40,618 nucleotides of DNA from Bradyrhizobium hipponense (GCF_008123965.1 NZ_VSTH01000037.1:1-40618), one strand, 5' to 3'; shown: positions 1 to 8,591, numbered from the stretch's first letter. Notes: generated from the letters alone by a model not told the origin. Translations and numbers: made by a program.

Positions 1-143
1 CCCTTGTGGGAGAGGGTGGCCCGCCGCGTAGCGGCGAGACGGGTGAGGGGTCTCTCTCGGCGAGCAAATCTCTTGCCTCTGAGCGCGTAGAAGCAACCCC
101 TCATCCGGCGCTTCGCGCCACGTTCTCCCACAAGGGGAGAAGG
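1..143. repeat. Composite palindromic intergenic repeat, cut by the window edge
   Basis: Two arms face each other. The left arm carries TTGTGGGAGAGGGTGGC, a CCGCCGCGTAGCGGCGAG hairpin and GGGTGAGGGGT. The right arm reads CCCCTCATCCGGCGCTTCG and ends CCCACAAGGGGAGAAGG. The same element occurs near 4297, 19561, 25470 and 40449. It has no coding capacity and no transposase. Confidence 0.85.
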
Positions 144-174
144 AAGAGCCACCAACCAATTTTTCGATTCCGGG

Positions 175-1563
175 CTAAACCGGGATCCTCACGCTCGCGC
201 GCAAGCCGCCCATCGGGCTGTCGCCGAGCGTGATGTCGCCGCCGTGGGAGCGGGCGATGTCGCGGGCGATGGCAAGGCCGAGGCCGGTGCCGCCTTCATC
301 CTGGTTGCGGGCGTTGTCGAGCCGCAGGAACGGCTTGAACACCTCTTCGCGCAAATGCGTGGGAATGCCCGGCCCGTCGTCGTCGACGGTGACGGTCAAA
401 TAACGGTGATCTCGCTGGCCGGCGATGGCGATGCTTTTGCCGTAGCGCGCGGCGTTGGTGACGAGATTGGCGAGGCACCGCTTGAACGAGGCCGGCTTCA
501 CCGTGACCACCGGTAGGCCGTGGAACGTCACGGTCGCGGTGTGGCCGTGACGTTCGGCATCGCTGCGCAGCTCTTCCAGCGCCTGGGCCATATCGGTCGG
601 CTGCGACTGCTCGCCGGAATCGCCGCGGGCAAAGGCGAGGTAGTCCTCCAGCATCATCGACATCTCGTCGACGTCCTTGCGCATGCCCTCCAGTTCGGGG
701 CTGTCGCCGATCAGCGCCAGCTCGAGCTTGAAGCGGGTCAGGATGGTGCGCAGATCGTGGCTGACGCCGGCCAGCATCGCGGTGCGCTGCTCCATCGTGC
801 GCTCGATGCGGGACTTCATCTCCAGGAAGGCTACGGACGCGCGCCGCACCTCGCGCGCGCCTCTGGGGCGGAAGTTCGGTGCCTCGCGACCCTTGCCGAA
901 ACTTTCGGCGGCGTCCGCAAGCCGCAGGATCGGCTTGATCTGATTGCGCAGGAACAGCACCGCGACGATCAAGAGGATCGAGGACGTGCCGACCATCCAG
1001 AACAGGAAGATTTCCGAGTTCGAGGCATAGGCGGCGCTGCGCTGCGCGAACACGCGCATCACCGCATCGTCGAGCTGGATCCGGATCTCGACGAGATTGG
1101 AACGGCCGACCGTGTCGATCCAGAAGGAGCGTCCGATCTGGCGGCCGAGTTGCACCGACAGCGTCTGGTCGAGCAGCGAGAAGAACGGCTTCGGCCCCGG
1201 CGGCGGCATATCGCCGGCGGGCAGGAAATCCACCACGAGGCCAAGGCGCTGCTGGGCGATGCGGCGGATCTGGTCGCGGTCCTTGTCCTGCGGATAGCCC
1301 TTGTAGACGTCGATCAGGGCGGCGATGTCCTGCACCACCGCGGCCGACAAGCGGCGCGTCACAGTGTTCCAGTGCCGCTCCATGAACACGAAGGCGACCA
1401 CGGATTGCAGCACCACCATCGGCACGATCATGATCAGCAGCGCACGCGCATAGAGGCCGGTCGGCATCCAGCCCTTGAACGCGTTGCCCATCCAGCCATT
1501 GGCGGCGGAGACGCGCCCGGCGGCGCTTTTAAGCAGCGTCAGGCCGGTATCGATCGTGCTCAT
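175..1563 (-). CDS. EnvZ-like membrane sensor histidine kinase
   Basis: This 462-residue protein is probably an inner-membrane sensor kinase that phosphorylates the response regulator encoded just upstream. Hydrophobic segments lie near residues 41-61 and 186-205, enclosing a sensor region of about 125 residues that should face the periplasm. A HAMP-like linker follows (about 206-260). The H-box GVSHDLRTILTRFKL contains the likely phospho-acceptor His269. The ATPase domain shows an N-box (LANLVTNAARYG, Asn366 and Asn370), a G1 box DDGPGI (395-400), an F box and a G2 box GGTGLGL (424-430), so all catalytic boxes are intact. It is the last gene of a marR, response regulator, kinase operon, 24 bases after the regulator. 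The EnvZ resemblance is in architecture; the signal cannot be read from sequence. The start has only a weak ribosome-binding site. Confidence 0.93.
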   Translation of the reverse strand: MSTIDTGLTLLKSAAGRVSAANGWMGNAFKGWMPTGLYARALLIMIVPMVVLQSVVAFVFMERHWNTVTRRLSAAVVQDIAALIDVYKGYPQDKDRDQIRRIAQQRLGLVVDFLPAGDMPPPGPKPFFSLLDQTLSVQLGRQIGRSFWIDTVGRSNLVEIRIQLDDAVMRVFAQRSAAYASNSEIFLFWMVGTSSILLIVAVLFLRNQIKPILRLADAAESFGKGREAPNFRPRGAREVRRASVAFLEMKSRIERTMEQRTAMLAGVSHDLRTILTRFKLELALIGDSPELEGMRKDVDEMSMMLEDYLAFARGDSGEQSQPTDMAQALEELRSDAERHGHTATVTFHGLPVVTVKPASFKRCLANLVTNAARYGKSIAIAGQRDHRYLTVTVDDDGPGIPTHLREEVFKPFLRLDNARNQDEGGTGLGLAIARDIARSHGGDITLGDSPMGGLRASVRIPV

Positions 1564-1587
1564 CGCTCGCGCTTCACTGCTTGAACT

Positions 1588-2319
1588 CTAGGGCGAGGCC
1601 ACAAGCCGATAGCCGATGCCGCGCACCGCCTGCAGAAACAGCGGATTGGCGGGGTCGTTCTCGATCTTGCGTCGCAGGCGGTTGATCTGTACGTCGACGG
1701 CGCGCTCATTGACGCTGCCATTGCCGGTGAGCGCGCTGCGCGGCACGGTCTCGCCCGGCGTCTCCGAGAGAATCCTCAGCATCTCGCGCTCGCGGTCGGT
1801 GAGGTGAATGACCTCCTCGCCCTGGCGCAGTTCGCCGCGATCGAGATGGTAGACGTAGGGGCCGAACGCAATCTTCTCGACCGTCGCGGCCTGCGGCGGC
1901 GGCGCGGCGCGCTTGAGGATGTTGTTGATACGCAGCGCAAGCTCGCGCGGCTCGAACGGCTTTGCCACGTAATCGTCGGCGCCGATTTGCAGGCCCTCGA
2001 TGCGGCTTTCCGCTTCATGCCGCGCCGTCAGCATCACGATCGGCACCGAGGAGGACGTCCGGATGAAACGCGCAAGATCGAAGCCGGTCTCGCCGGGCAT
2101 CATGACGTCGAGGATCAGCAAGTCGAAATGCAGGCCGAGCAGCTTCGAGCGCGCATCGCCGGCGCTCGCGGCGGTGGTGACGCGATAGCCTTCGCCGGCG
2201 AGGAAGCGCGACAACAGATCACGGATGCGGCGGTCGTCGTCGACCAGCAGCAGATGCGGGGCGTCATCGGCGGGTTGCACTGGCGGGCGGGCGAGCGTGG
2301 CAGCGAGCGGCACGGTCAC
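1588..2319 (-). CDS. OmpR/PhoB-family response regulator
   Basis: A two-domain DNA-binding response regulator of 243 residues. The receiver domain (about 22-135) has the acidic pocket VDDD (27-29), phospho-acceptor Asp71 in LILDVMMPG, Thr98 and Lys120. The C-terminal winged helix (about 147-240) has LTDREREMLRIL and the recognition-helix region NERAVDVQINRLRRKIE typical of OmpR/PhoB proteins. The start is GTG and overlaps the stop of the upstream MarR gene by four bases (GTGA), which points to translational coupling. A non-conserved tail of about 20 residues precedes the receiver domain, so the GTG two codons downstream is also possible. The cognate kinase follows directly. Confidence 0.94.
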   Translation of the reverse strand: MTVPLAATLARPPVQPADDAPHLLLVDDDRRIRDLLSRFLAGEGYRVTTAASAGDARSKLLGLHFDLLILDVMMPGETGFDLARFIRTSSSVPIVMLTARHEAESRIEGLQIGADDYVAKPFEPRELALRINNILKRAAPPPQAATVEKIAFGPYVYHLDRGELRQGEEVIHLTDREREMLRILSETPGETVPRSALTGNGSVNERAVDVQINRLRRKIENDPANPLFLQAVRGIGYRLVASP

Positions 2320-2903
2320 TCCTTTGCGTCTTGGTCGACGGTGGCGAAGATCGTCTCGAGCACCTTGTCCGGATCGTTGCGGTCGATCATCGCGCGCAGG
2401 AAGCGCTTGACGGTCTCGGCGTCCTGCGGCGTCATTTCCGACAGCGCCTTGGTGATCCGCGTGGTTTGCAGGCCAGCCAGCTTCTGCACCAGCGCCTCGC
2501 CCTTGGGTGTCGCATAGAGCAGGCGCTGGCGGCGATCGTTATCGCCGGTCTTCTGCACGATGTAGCCTTCGTCAAGCAACTGCTTGAGCACCCGGCCGAG
2601 CGATTGCTTGGTGATGCGCAACACGTCGAGCAGATCGGCGACCTTGAGCCCGGGATAGCGGTAGACGAAATGCATGACCCGGTGATGGGCCCGGCCGAAG
2701 CCGAAAGCCTCCAGCTCCTGGTCGGGGTCGCCGACGAAATCGCGATAGGCGAAGAACAGCAGCTCGATAATATCCCAGCGCAAATTGCCTCCGTCGCCTG
2801 CTGCCGGACGCGGCTCGGCAGCGCTTTGAGGGGGAGTCGCGAAATTTATGTCAGGCATATTGACGTATCTTGGGTTCAATGTTACAAAACGATCAGCCCG
2901 CAC
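2316..2903 (-). CDS. MarR-family transcriptional regulator
   Basis: A probable dimeric winged-helix regulator of up to 195 residues. The central part matches the MarR fold: MHFVYRYPGLKVADLLDVL, then recognition helix RITKQSLGRVLKQLLDEGY, then a wing with GDNDRRQRLLYATPKG (the D-x-R-x-R/L wing signature), then a C-terminal dimerisation helix. The first 15 residues from the GTG at 2903 look non-conserved; an ATG at 2858 would give 180 residues, and neither start has a clear ribosome-binding site. It is the first gene of an operon with a response regulator and a kinase and is divergent from ilvE. Coupling MarR to a two-component pair suggests it controls its own operon; that is inference. The ligand is unknown. 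Confidence 0.88.
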   Translation of the reverse strand: MRADRFVTLNPRYVNMPDINFATPPQSAAEPRPAAGDGGNLRWDIIELLFFAYRDFVGDPDQELEAFGFGRAHHRVMHFVYRYPGLKVADLLDVLRITKQSLGRVLKQLLDEGYIVQKTGDNDRRQRLLYATPKGEALVQKLAGLQTTRITKALSEMTPQDAETVKRFLRAMIDRNDPDKVLETIFATVDQDAKE

Positions 2904-2996
2904 GAAATTTTAGATCGTTCCGCGTCGGGCGGCATCTTCAAAAGCGGCCGGAGAGAGCCGGACAGCGGCCACGGCCGGATCAGATCTACCGTGCGA

Positions 2997-3018
2997 TTGT
3001 CGAGCGGCATTTCGACAA
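2997..3018. promoter_or_regulatory. Inverted repeat, possible operator upstream of ilvE
   Basis: TTGTCGA (2997-3003) and TCGACAA (3012-3018) form a perfect seven-base inverted repeat with an eight-base spacer. TTGTCG could serve as a -35 box for rightward transcription of ilvE, with CATACT about 18 bases downstream as -10. The site lies in the marR-ilvE divergent region. Its binding protein is unknown. Confidence 0.4.
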
Positions 3019-3195
3019 AACATACTGGACTTCCGCCTTCCGCAAAAGCATGTCCTCGGCGACATGCTGGCCACGGAACCCGGCCGTAACAAGGCTGGCG
3101 GTGGTCCGGCCACAAACCTAATCAAACCAGCCGGACCCGAAACAGGGTAGGCAGGGGCCAGAACAGCGCCGATCCGGACAGCGGGAGCCAAGGAC

Positions 3196-4278
3196 ATGAG
3201 CATAAAATTCGACATCCAGCCCGCAGCAAATCCGACTTCCGAAAAGGATCGTGTCGCCAAGCTGGCGGACCCCGGCTTCGGGCGGGTCTTCACCGATCAC
3301 ATGGCCATCGTCCGCTACAACCAGGCCAAGGGCGGCTGGTACGACGCGCGCATCGAGGCACGCGCGAACTTCCAGCTCGATCCGGCCGGCGCCGTCCTGC
3401 ACTACGCGCAGGAAATCTTCGAGGGCCTCAAGGCCTACAAGCGCGACGACGGCGGCGTGAACCTGTTCCGCCCCGACGCCAACGCGCGGCGGTTCAAGGA
3501 CTCGGCCGATCGCATGGCGATGGCGCAGCTGCCCGAGGACGTCTTCATTGAAGCGGTCGAGCAGGTCGTGCGCATCGACCGCGACTGGATTCCGGGCGGC
3601 GAGGGCAGCCTTTACCTGCGCCCCTTCATGATCGCGAGCGAGATCTTCCTCGGCGTCAAGCCGTCGTCCGAATACATCTTCGCGGTGATCGCCTCGCCGG
3701 TCGGCTCCTATTTCAAGGGCGGCCCTGCGCCGGTATCGATCTGGGCGTCGGAGAACTACACGCGCGCCGCGGTCGGCGGCACCGGCGCCGTCAAATGCGG
3801 CGGCAACTACGCCGCGAGCCTGCGGGCGCAGGCCGAGGCGATCCAGCACGGCTGCGATCAGGTCGTCTTCCTCGATGCGGTCGAGCGCCGCTACATCGAG
3901 GAGCTCGGCGGCATGAACGTCTTCTTCGTGTTCGAGGACGGCTCGCTGTCGACGCCGCCGCTCGGCACGATCCTGCCCGGCATCACCCGCGACTCCATCA
4001 TCGCGCTCGCCAACGATGCCGGCAAGACCGTGCGCGAGGAGCTGTACTCGCTCGACCAGTGGCGCAAGGACGCGGCCTCCGGCAAGCTGAAGGAAGCGTT
4101 TGCCTGCGGTACCGCCGCCGTCATCTCGCCGATCGGGAAGGTGCGCTCGGTCAGCGGCGACTTCGACATCTGTGGCGGCGCCGCCGGCCCCGTCGCCATG
4201 GGCCTGCGCAAGCAGCTCATCGACATCCAGTACGGCCGCACCAACGATCCGCACAACTGGATCAAGAAGGTGTTTTAA
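3196..4278 (+). CDS. ilvE: Branched-chain amino acid aminotransferase
   Basis: A PLP-dependent class IV aminotransferase of 360 residues that interconverts Val, Leu and Ile with their 2-oxo acids using glutamate/2-oxoglutarate; cytosolic. The length fits the long BCAT type. Recognisable parts are HYAQEIFEGLKAYKR near 69-83, LYLRPFMIASE near 139-149, and the PLP-lysine block GGTGAVKCGGNYAASL, where Lys200 should form the Schiff base. GTAAVISPIGKV near the C-terminus is the phosphate-binding region. A ribosome-binding site (GGAGCCAAGGAC) precedes the ATG. The gene stands alone, divergent from the MarR operon, and is followed by a palindromic repeat. Confidence 0.96.
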   Translation: MSIKFDIQPAANPTSEKDRVAKLADPGFGRVFTDHMAIVRYNQAKGGWYDARIEARANFQLDPAGAVLHYAQEIFEGLKAYKRDDGGVNLFRPDANARRFKDSADRMAMAQLPEDVFIEAVEQVVRIDRDWIPGGEGSLYLRPFMIASEIFLGVKPSSEYIFAVIASPVGSYFKGGPAPVSIWASENYTRAAVGGTGAVKCGGNYAASLRAQAEAIQHGCDQVVFLDAVERRYIEELGGMNVFFVFEDGSLSTPPLGTILPGITRDSIIALANDAGKTVREELYSLDQWRKDAASGKLKEAFACGTAAVISPIGKVRSVSGDFDICGGAAGPVAMGLRKQLIDIQYGRTNDPHNWIKKVF

Positions 4279-4296
4279 GCGGCGGCGGTCTGGTTT

Positions 4297-4458
4297 CCTT
4301 CTCCCCTTGTGGGAGAAGGTGGCGCGAAGCGCCGGATGAGGGGTTGTCTCCGCGAACTCAACGGCGACGTTCGACCTGCCGAGAGAGACCCCTCAACCGT
4401 CTCGCCGCTATCGCGGCGAGCCACCCTCTCCCACAAGGGGCCCACAAGGGGAGAGGGC
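4297..4458. repeat. Composite palindromic intergenic repeat
   Basis: The left arm CTTCTCCCCTTGTGGGAGAA continues into the GGCGCGAAGCGCC hairpin and GGATGAGGGGT. The right arm is of the other hairpin type (TCTCGCCGCTATCGCGGCGA). A short duplication of CCCACAAGGGG occurs at its right end. It fills the ilvE-hisS gap. Confidence 0.88.
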
Positions 4459-4501
4459 AAGAATAGTTGCCGCTTCGCGCGTCGGCTGGTAAACGCCGCG
4501 C

Positions 4502-5986
4502 ATGGCCGAGAAACCCAAAAAACCGCAGAAACTGAAGGCGCGCCTGCCGCGCGGGCTCGAAGATCGCGATCCCGCCGCGATCCGGGCCACGCGCGAGATG
4601 ATGGAGAAAATCCGCGCCGTCTACGAGCTCTACGGCTTCGAGCCGGTGGAGACGCCGGCGATGGAATACACCGACGCGCTCGGAAAATTCCTGCCCGACC
4701 AGGACCGCCCGAACGAGGGCGTGTTCTCGTTCCAGGACGACGACGAGCAATGGATTTCGCTGCGCTACGATTTGACCGCGCCGCTGGCGCGCTACGTCGG
4801 CGAGCGATACGGGACCGACGCTCTGGTCTTGCCCTACCGCAGCTACCGCGTCGGCTACGTCTTCCGCAACGAAAAGCCCGGCCCCGGCCGCTTCCGCCAG
4901 TTCATGCAGTTCGACGCGGATACGGTCGGCTCGGCGACGCCGGCGGCGGATGCCGAGATCTGCATGATGGCGGCGGATACGATGGAGGCGCTGGGCATCG
5001 CGCGCGGCTCCTATATCGTGAAGGTGAACAACCGCAAGGTGCTCGACGGCGTGCGCGATGCGCTCGGCATCGCTGACGACGGCCAGTGGCTCACCGTCAT
5101 GCGTGCGATCGACAAGCTTGATCGGCTCGGCCTGGACGGAGTCAGGCAGTTGCTCGGTGCTGGTCGCAAGGATGAGTCCGGCGACTTCACCAAGGGGGCG
5201 GGGCTGAAGGACGAAGACATTGCGCTGGTCGTCTCCGCCATCGAACAGAATAAAGACGCGCCGATTGATCCTCGTCTCAGTGCGAACGTCGTTGGACAGC
5301 AGGGTCGCGATGAGCTCGACCAGATCAGCAAGCTCGTGGTTGCCGCCGGCTATGGCGAAGATCGCATCAAGATCGACCCCTCCGTCGTGCGCGGCCTCGA
5401 ATACTACACCGGCCCTGTCTACGAGGTCGAACTCCTGCTCGACACCAAGGACGAGAAGGGCCGTCCGGTGCGCTTCGGCTCGGTTGGCGGCGGTGGCCGC
5501 TATGACGGCCTCGTCTCGCGCTTCCGCGGCGAGCCGGTGCCGTCAACCGGTTTCTCCATCGGCGTGTCTCGGCTGCAGGCGGCGTTGACGCTGCTCGGCA
5601 AGCTCGACACGCGGCCGGACTTCGGGCCCGTCGTCGTCACCGTGTTCGACCGCGACCGCGTCGCCGACTACCAGAAGATGGTCGCAACCTTGCGGACCGC
5701 CGGCATCCGCGCCGAGCTCTATCTCGGCAACCCGAAGAACATGGGTAACCAGCTCAAGTATGCCGACCGCCGCAACGCGCCCTGCGTCATCATCCAGGGC
5801 TCGGATGAAAAGGCGCGCGGCGAGGTGCAGATCAAGGATTTGATCGAGGGCGCGAAAGCCGCCGCCGCGATCGCCTCCAACCAGGAATGGCGCGAGAGCC
5901 GCCCGGCGCAATTCTCATGCAGCGAGGAAGACCTCGTCGCCAAAGTGCGCGAGGTGCTGGCGCGCCATGACGTGAAGTGGGGATAG
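4502..5986 (+). CDS. hisS: Histidyl-tRNA synthetase
   Basis: A class II aminoacyl-tRNA synthetase of 494 residues that charges tRNA-His. Motif 2 is [20 protein letters not shown] (121-140). The histidine-specific HisA block RGLEYYTG is at 297-304. Motif 3 lies in [17 protein letters not shown] and [12 protein letters not shown] (about 325-358). A C-terminal anticodon-binding domain follows (about 380-494, including [20 protein letters not shown]). The length matches the longer alphaproteobacterial form, which carries an insertion between motif 2 and HisA. The ATG has only a weak ribosome-binding site but no better in-frame start is near. It stands between two repeats and looks monocistronic. 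Confidence 0.96.
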   Translation: MAEKPKKPQKLKARLPRGLEDRDPAAIRATREMMEKIRAVYELYGFEPVETPAMEYTDALGKFLPDQDRPNEGVFSFQDDDEQWISLRYDLTAPLARYVGERYGTDALVLPYRSYRVGYVFRNEKPGPGRFRQFMQFDADTVGSATPAADAEICMMAADTMEALGIARGSYIVKVNNRKVLDGVRDALGIADDGQWLTVMRAIDKLDRLGLDGVRQLLGAGRKDESGDFTKGAGLKDEDIALVVSAIEQNKDAPIDPRLSANVVGQQGRDELDQISKLVVAAGYGEDRIKIDPSVVRGLEYYTGPVYEVELLLDTKDEKGRPVRFGSVGGGGRYDGLVSRFRGEPVPSTGFSIGVSRLQAALTLLGKLDTRPDFGPVVVTVFDRDRVADYQKMVATLRTAGIRAELYLGNPKNMGNQLKYADRRNAPCVIIQGSDEKARGEVQIKDLIEGAKAAAAIASNQEWRESRPAQFSCSEEDLVAKVREVLARHDVKWG

Positions 5987-6000
5987 CCATTCGCAAGCGG

Positions 6001-6083
6001 CGTCCTGCCCGGGCTTGTCCCGGGCATCCACGTCCTGTTTGATGCATCCATCGTGAATGGCCGGCATATGCCCGGCCGTGACG
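6001..6083. repeat. Palindromic repeat, CCCGGGCTTGTCCCGGGCAT type
   Basis: The left arm is GCCCGGGCTTGTCCCGGGCA followed by TCCACG; the right arm is GAATGGCCGGCATATGCCCG with a GTGACG end. A related element lies at 11792-11877. It occupies the gap between hisS and the tautomerase gene. Confidence 0.75.
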
Positions 6084-6103
6084 AAAGCAGCAGGGAGAAG
6101 ACA

Positions 6104-6307
6104 ATGCCTGAGATCACCGTCAGCATGGCCGTGGGCCGCACCGACGAACAGAAGGCCGGCATGATGCGCGACATCACCCAGGCACTGGTGAAGAATCTCG
6201 GCGTCGACGCCGACGCCGTCGTCATCCAGATCAACGAAGCCCCGCTCGCCCACAAGATGAAGGGCGGCAAGACCTTCGTGGAACGCGCGGCGGCGGCGAA
6301 AAAGTAG
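6104..6307 (+). CDS. 4-oxalocrotonate tautomerase-family protein
   Basis: A small tautomerase-superfamily protein of 67 residues. These proteins form oligomers of beta-alpha-beta subunits and use Pro1, exposed after removal of the initiator Met, as catalytic base. The ATG at 6104 was chosen because it gives Met-Pro at the N-terminus (MPEITVSMAVGRTDEQKAGM) and has a good ribosome-binding site (GGGAGAAG, six bases away). Family features include the amphipathic helix GMMRDITQALVKNLGV and the strand VVIQINEAP. The usual Arg39 region is replaced by INEAPLAHKMKGGK, so the substrate need not be 2-hydroxymuconate. No aromatic-degradation genes are nearby; the physiological role is unknown. Confidence 0.9.
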   Translation: MPEITVSMAVGRTDEQKAGMMRDITQALVKNLGVDADAVVIQINEAPLAHKMKGGKTFVERAAAAKK

Positions 6308-6333
6308 CCACCGCCTTAGCGTCAACAACAGCC

Positions 6334-6512
6334 GTCGTCCCGGACAAGCGTAAGCGCAGATCCGGGACCCATAGCCACAGGCAGTGGTTATCCGGCGAAG
6401 CGGTAACTCCGAATCCCCGTAGTCACGACTTCCTGCGGCTATGGGTCCCGGATCAGCGCTCCGCTCTCGACAACACTTCGCGTTCTCAAGAGCTGTGCTT
6501 GTCCGGGACGAC
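6334..6512. repeat. Palindromic repeat, GTCGTCCCGGACAAGC type
   Basis: The outer arms GTCGTCCCGGACAAGC and GCTTGTCCGGGACGAC are perfect inverse complements. The inner arms GATCCGGGACCCATA and TATGGGTCCCGGATC are also inverse complements. A diverged copy lies at 7878-8041. The two copies flank the thioesterase-proC pair. Confidence 0.88.
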
Positions 6513-6530
6513 ATCGTGTGTGAGGCGACC

Positions 6531-6923
6531 ATGGACGCGCGCGACTTCATCACAGTCGGCATGAGCGCCGAGCGCACGCTGGTGGTGCCGGTGGAGCGCA
6601 CGGTCGGGCATTTCGTGCCGGGCATGCCTTTTGTCTATGCGACCCCGATGATGATCCTGGAGATGGAGATGACGTCGGGCGATGCGATCCGCCCTGCGCT
6701 AAGGCCGGGTTGGGTCACGGTCGGCACCGAGGTCGACATCCGCCATCTTGCGGCAGCCCGCGTCGGCGCGACGGTGCGGACCACCGCGAAGGTGGTCGCG
6801 GTCGAGCGCCGCGTCATCCGCTTCGAGGTCGAGGCCTTCGAGGGCTCGCGCAAGCTCGGTGAAGGCCGCCACGCCCGCGGTCTCGTCAATGTCGAGATGT
6901 TCAACAAGCGGCTGGGGGCGTAG
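6531..6923 (+). CDS. Hotdog-fold thioesterase-like protein
   Basis: A 130-residue protein that resembles single-hotdog-domain thioesterases of the fluoroacetyl-CoA thioesterase (FlK-like) group. The order fits: AERTLVVPVERTVGHFVPGMPFVYATPMMILEMEM, the central hotdog helix region; then a Gly/Thr segment GWVTVGTEVDIRHLAAARVG; then strands ending in the G-x-R-H-like segment EGRHARGLVNVEMF. The likely substrate class is an acyl-CoA. The start at 6531 was chosen over 6441 because upstream codons lie inside the palindromic repeat and MDARDF begins the conserved part. The ribosome-binding site is weak. It is convergent with proC across a repeat. Confidence 0.78.
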   Translation: MDARDFITVGMSAERTLVVPVERTVGHFVPGMPFVYATPMMILEMEMTSGDAIRPALRPGWVTVGTEVDIRHLAAARVGATVRTTAKVVAVERRVIRFEVEAFEGSRKLGEGRHARGLVNVEMFNKRLGA

Positions 6924-6933
6924 CTCGAATACA

Positions 6934-7021
6934 AGGGTGGGCAAAGGCGCGTAGCGCCGTGCCCACCATGTCTCCGCCTCTGCGATGGATGGTGGGCACG
7001 CTTCGCTTTGCCCCACCCTAC
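6934..7021. repeat. Palindromic repeat, GTAGGGTGGGCAAAG type
   Basis: The arms AGGGTGGGCAAAGGCGC...GTGCCCACCAT and ATGGTGGGCACGCTTCGC...CACCCTAC face each other. It sits in a convergent gap. Related copies are at 9805-9890, 16802-16907 and 37695-37791. Confidence 0.85.
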
Positions 7022-7030
7022 GACACCTTG

Positions 7031-7858
7031 CTACTTCGCCAGCTCCTTAGATCGCTTCGTCGCCGCCGCAATCGCACGGATCATCAGGTCGCGCAGGCCG
7101 GGCTCGCTCATCAGCACGCCGAGCGCTGCGGCGGTGGTGCCGCCGGGCGAGGTGACGTTCTGGCGCAGCGTGCTGGAGGCAAGCTCCGATTGGTGGAGGA
7201 GCTCGCCGGAGCCGGCGACGGTTTCGCGGGCGAGCCTGGTTGCGAGCGCCTCGGGCAATCCCGCTTCAACGCCGGCGCGCGCGAGCTCTTCGGCGAGCAG
7301 GAACACATAGGCCGGGCCCGAGCCGGAGACGGCGGTCACCGCATCCATCAGGCCTTCATCCTCGACCCATTCCACCGAGCCGGTGGTGCGCAGCAGGGCA
7401 TCGGCCACGCTACGTTGCTGCGCGCTGACATTCGTCGCGGCGACGGCAACGGTAATGCCGCGGCCGATCGCGGCCGGCGTGTTCGGCATCGCCCGCACCA
7501 CGGCGCCGCCGCAGACCTCGGCAACCGAGGCGATCGTGGTTCCCGCCATGATCGACACAACGGAGGTCTTGTCGGAGACGAACGGCTTCAGCTTGGCACC
7601 CGCCTCGCGAAACAATTGCGGCTTGACCGCGACCACGACCGTTTCGACTGTGCCGGCCGCCGTCGCATCGGGGTTGAGCGCAACGCCTTTGGCGGCAAGC
7701 GCGCTGATCTCGGGCGAAAGATGTGGATCGATTACCGCGACACGGTGCGGGTCAAGGCCGCCCGCCAGCCATCCCGTCAGCATCGCGCCGCCCATCTTGC
7801 CTGCGCCGGCGAGCAGGATGGCGCCGGTGATATTTTGGAGGGTGTTGTTGTTCGTCAT
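7031..7858 (-). CDS. proC: Pyrroline-5-carboxylate reductase
   Basis: Catalyses the last step of proline synthesis, NAD(P)H-dependent reduction of pyrroline-5-carboxylate. The N-terminal Rossmann motif is ILLAGAGKMGGAML. VVVAVKPQ and VVRAMPNTPAAIGRG mark the end of the dinucleotide domain. The C-terminal dimer domain carries VSGSGPAYVFLLAEELARAG and a tail VTSPGGTTAAALGVL, both characteristic of ProC. Starting at the ATG at 7858 gives 275 residues, the usual size; a TTG four codons upstream is possible but less likely. The gene appears monocistronic between two repeats. Confidence 0.96.
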   Translation of the reverse strand: MTNNNTLQNITGAILLAGAGKMGGAMLTGWLAGGLDPHRVAVIDPHLSPEISALAAKGVALNPDATAAGTVETVVVAVKPQLFREAGAKLKPFVSDKTSVVSIMAGTTIASVAEVCGGAVVRAMPNTPAAIGRGITVAVAATNVSAQQRSVADALLRTTGSVEWVEDEGLMDAVTAVSGSGPAYVFLLAEELARAGVEAGLPEALATRLARETVAGSGELLHQSELASSTLRQNVTSPGGTTAAALGVLMSEPGLRDLMIRAIAAATKRSKELAK

Positions 7859-7877
7859 AGCCGCTGCCAAACTCGGT

Positions 7878-8041
7878 GTCGTCCTGGCGAAAGCCAGGAC
7901 CCATTACCCCGAATGTTTCTAGTGGATGGAAGGCAGAGCAACAAGCATCGCGCGGTACGGAGAGACCTCGCGGTATGGGTCCTGGATCTGCGCTCGCTAA
8001 GGGGCGGCGCTTTGCGCCACCGCTCGCTTGTCCAGGACGAC
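7878..8041. repeat. Palindromic repeat, GTCGTCCTGGCGAAAGCCAG type
   Basis: The end GTCGTCCTGGCGAAAGCCAG and the opposite end CTTGTCCAGGACGAC are inverted, with inner arms around GACCCATTACC and GGTATGGGTCCTGGATC. This is a diverged relative of the element at 6334-6512. Confidence 0.82.
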
Positions 8042-8090
8042 GTTGAGGAGGCGGGTGCGGCCCACTTACATGTCGAGGAGGAGAGGCGCC

Positions 8091-8591
8091 CTACGCTTCG
8101 CCCGCCGTATCGAACATCGCGGCGTCCATCGCTTCGGTGGTGGACTTGCCCGCCCACACCACGAACTGGAACGCCGGGAAATAGCGTTCGCTGGCGTGGA
8201 TGGCTCCGGCGAGCATGGCTTCGCATTGCGCGGTCGACGCGGTCAGGCCGCCCGGCAGCACCAGGGCCTGGCGGTGCATGATCATGCCGGTGTGGGTCCA
8301 CAGATCGAAATGCCCGACCCACAGTTGCTCGTTGATCGCGGCGACGAGCCGCTGCACCTCCGACCTTCGCGCGACGGGAATCTTCATGTCGAACGCGCAG
8401 GCCAGATGCAGCGCCTCGATCTCGCCCATCCAGGTGAAGGAGAGCTGATAGTCGGTCCATTGTCCTTTGGAGACAATCGTGAGTTCGTCTTCGCCGGAGC
8501 GTTCAAACGGCCAGTCGTTGCTGGCGGCAATATCCTCGACCACCGCGAGCGGATGGTTTCGGGAATCGATTGTGCTTTCGAGCAGGGACAT
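8091..8591 (-). CDS. YbjN domain-containing protein
   Basis: A 166-residue soluble protein of the YbjN family, which shares a fold with type III secretion chaperones. E. coli YbjN has been linked to stress tolerance and motility, but the molecular activity is unsettled. Family-like features are ASNDWPFERSGEDELTI, WTDYQLSFTWMGEIEALHL and the segment VPARR..EVQRLVAAINEQLWVGHFDLW with PxR-like spacing. The ATG at 8591 was preferred to 8633 because AAGAGG lies about nine bases upstream and the extra 14 residues are lysine/arginine-rich and unlike the family. The gene is divergent from the FMN riboswitch-ribH unit. Confidence 0.88.
   Translation of the reverse strand: MSLLESTIDSRNHPLAVVEDIAASNDWPFERSGEDELTIVSKGQWTDYQLSFTWMGEIEALHLACAFDMKIPVARRSEVQRLVAAINEQLWVGHFDLWTHTGMIMHRQALVLPGGLTASTAQCEAMLAGAIHASERYFPAFQFVVWAGKSTTEAMDAAMFDTAGEA

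Noticed and set aside
520..1584. Long plus-strand frame of 354 residues
   Set aside because: It is the antisense of the histidine kinase gene; composition is His/Arg/Gln-rich with no domain, as expected from high-GC shadow frames.
3118..4254. Minus-strand frame of 378 residues
   Set aside because: It lies opposite ilvE, which has clear family motifs; the frame reads as Ala/Arg/Asp-rich shadow.
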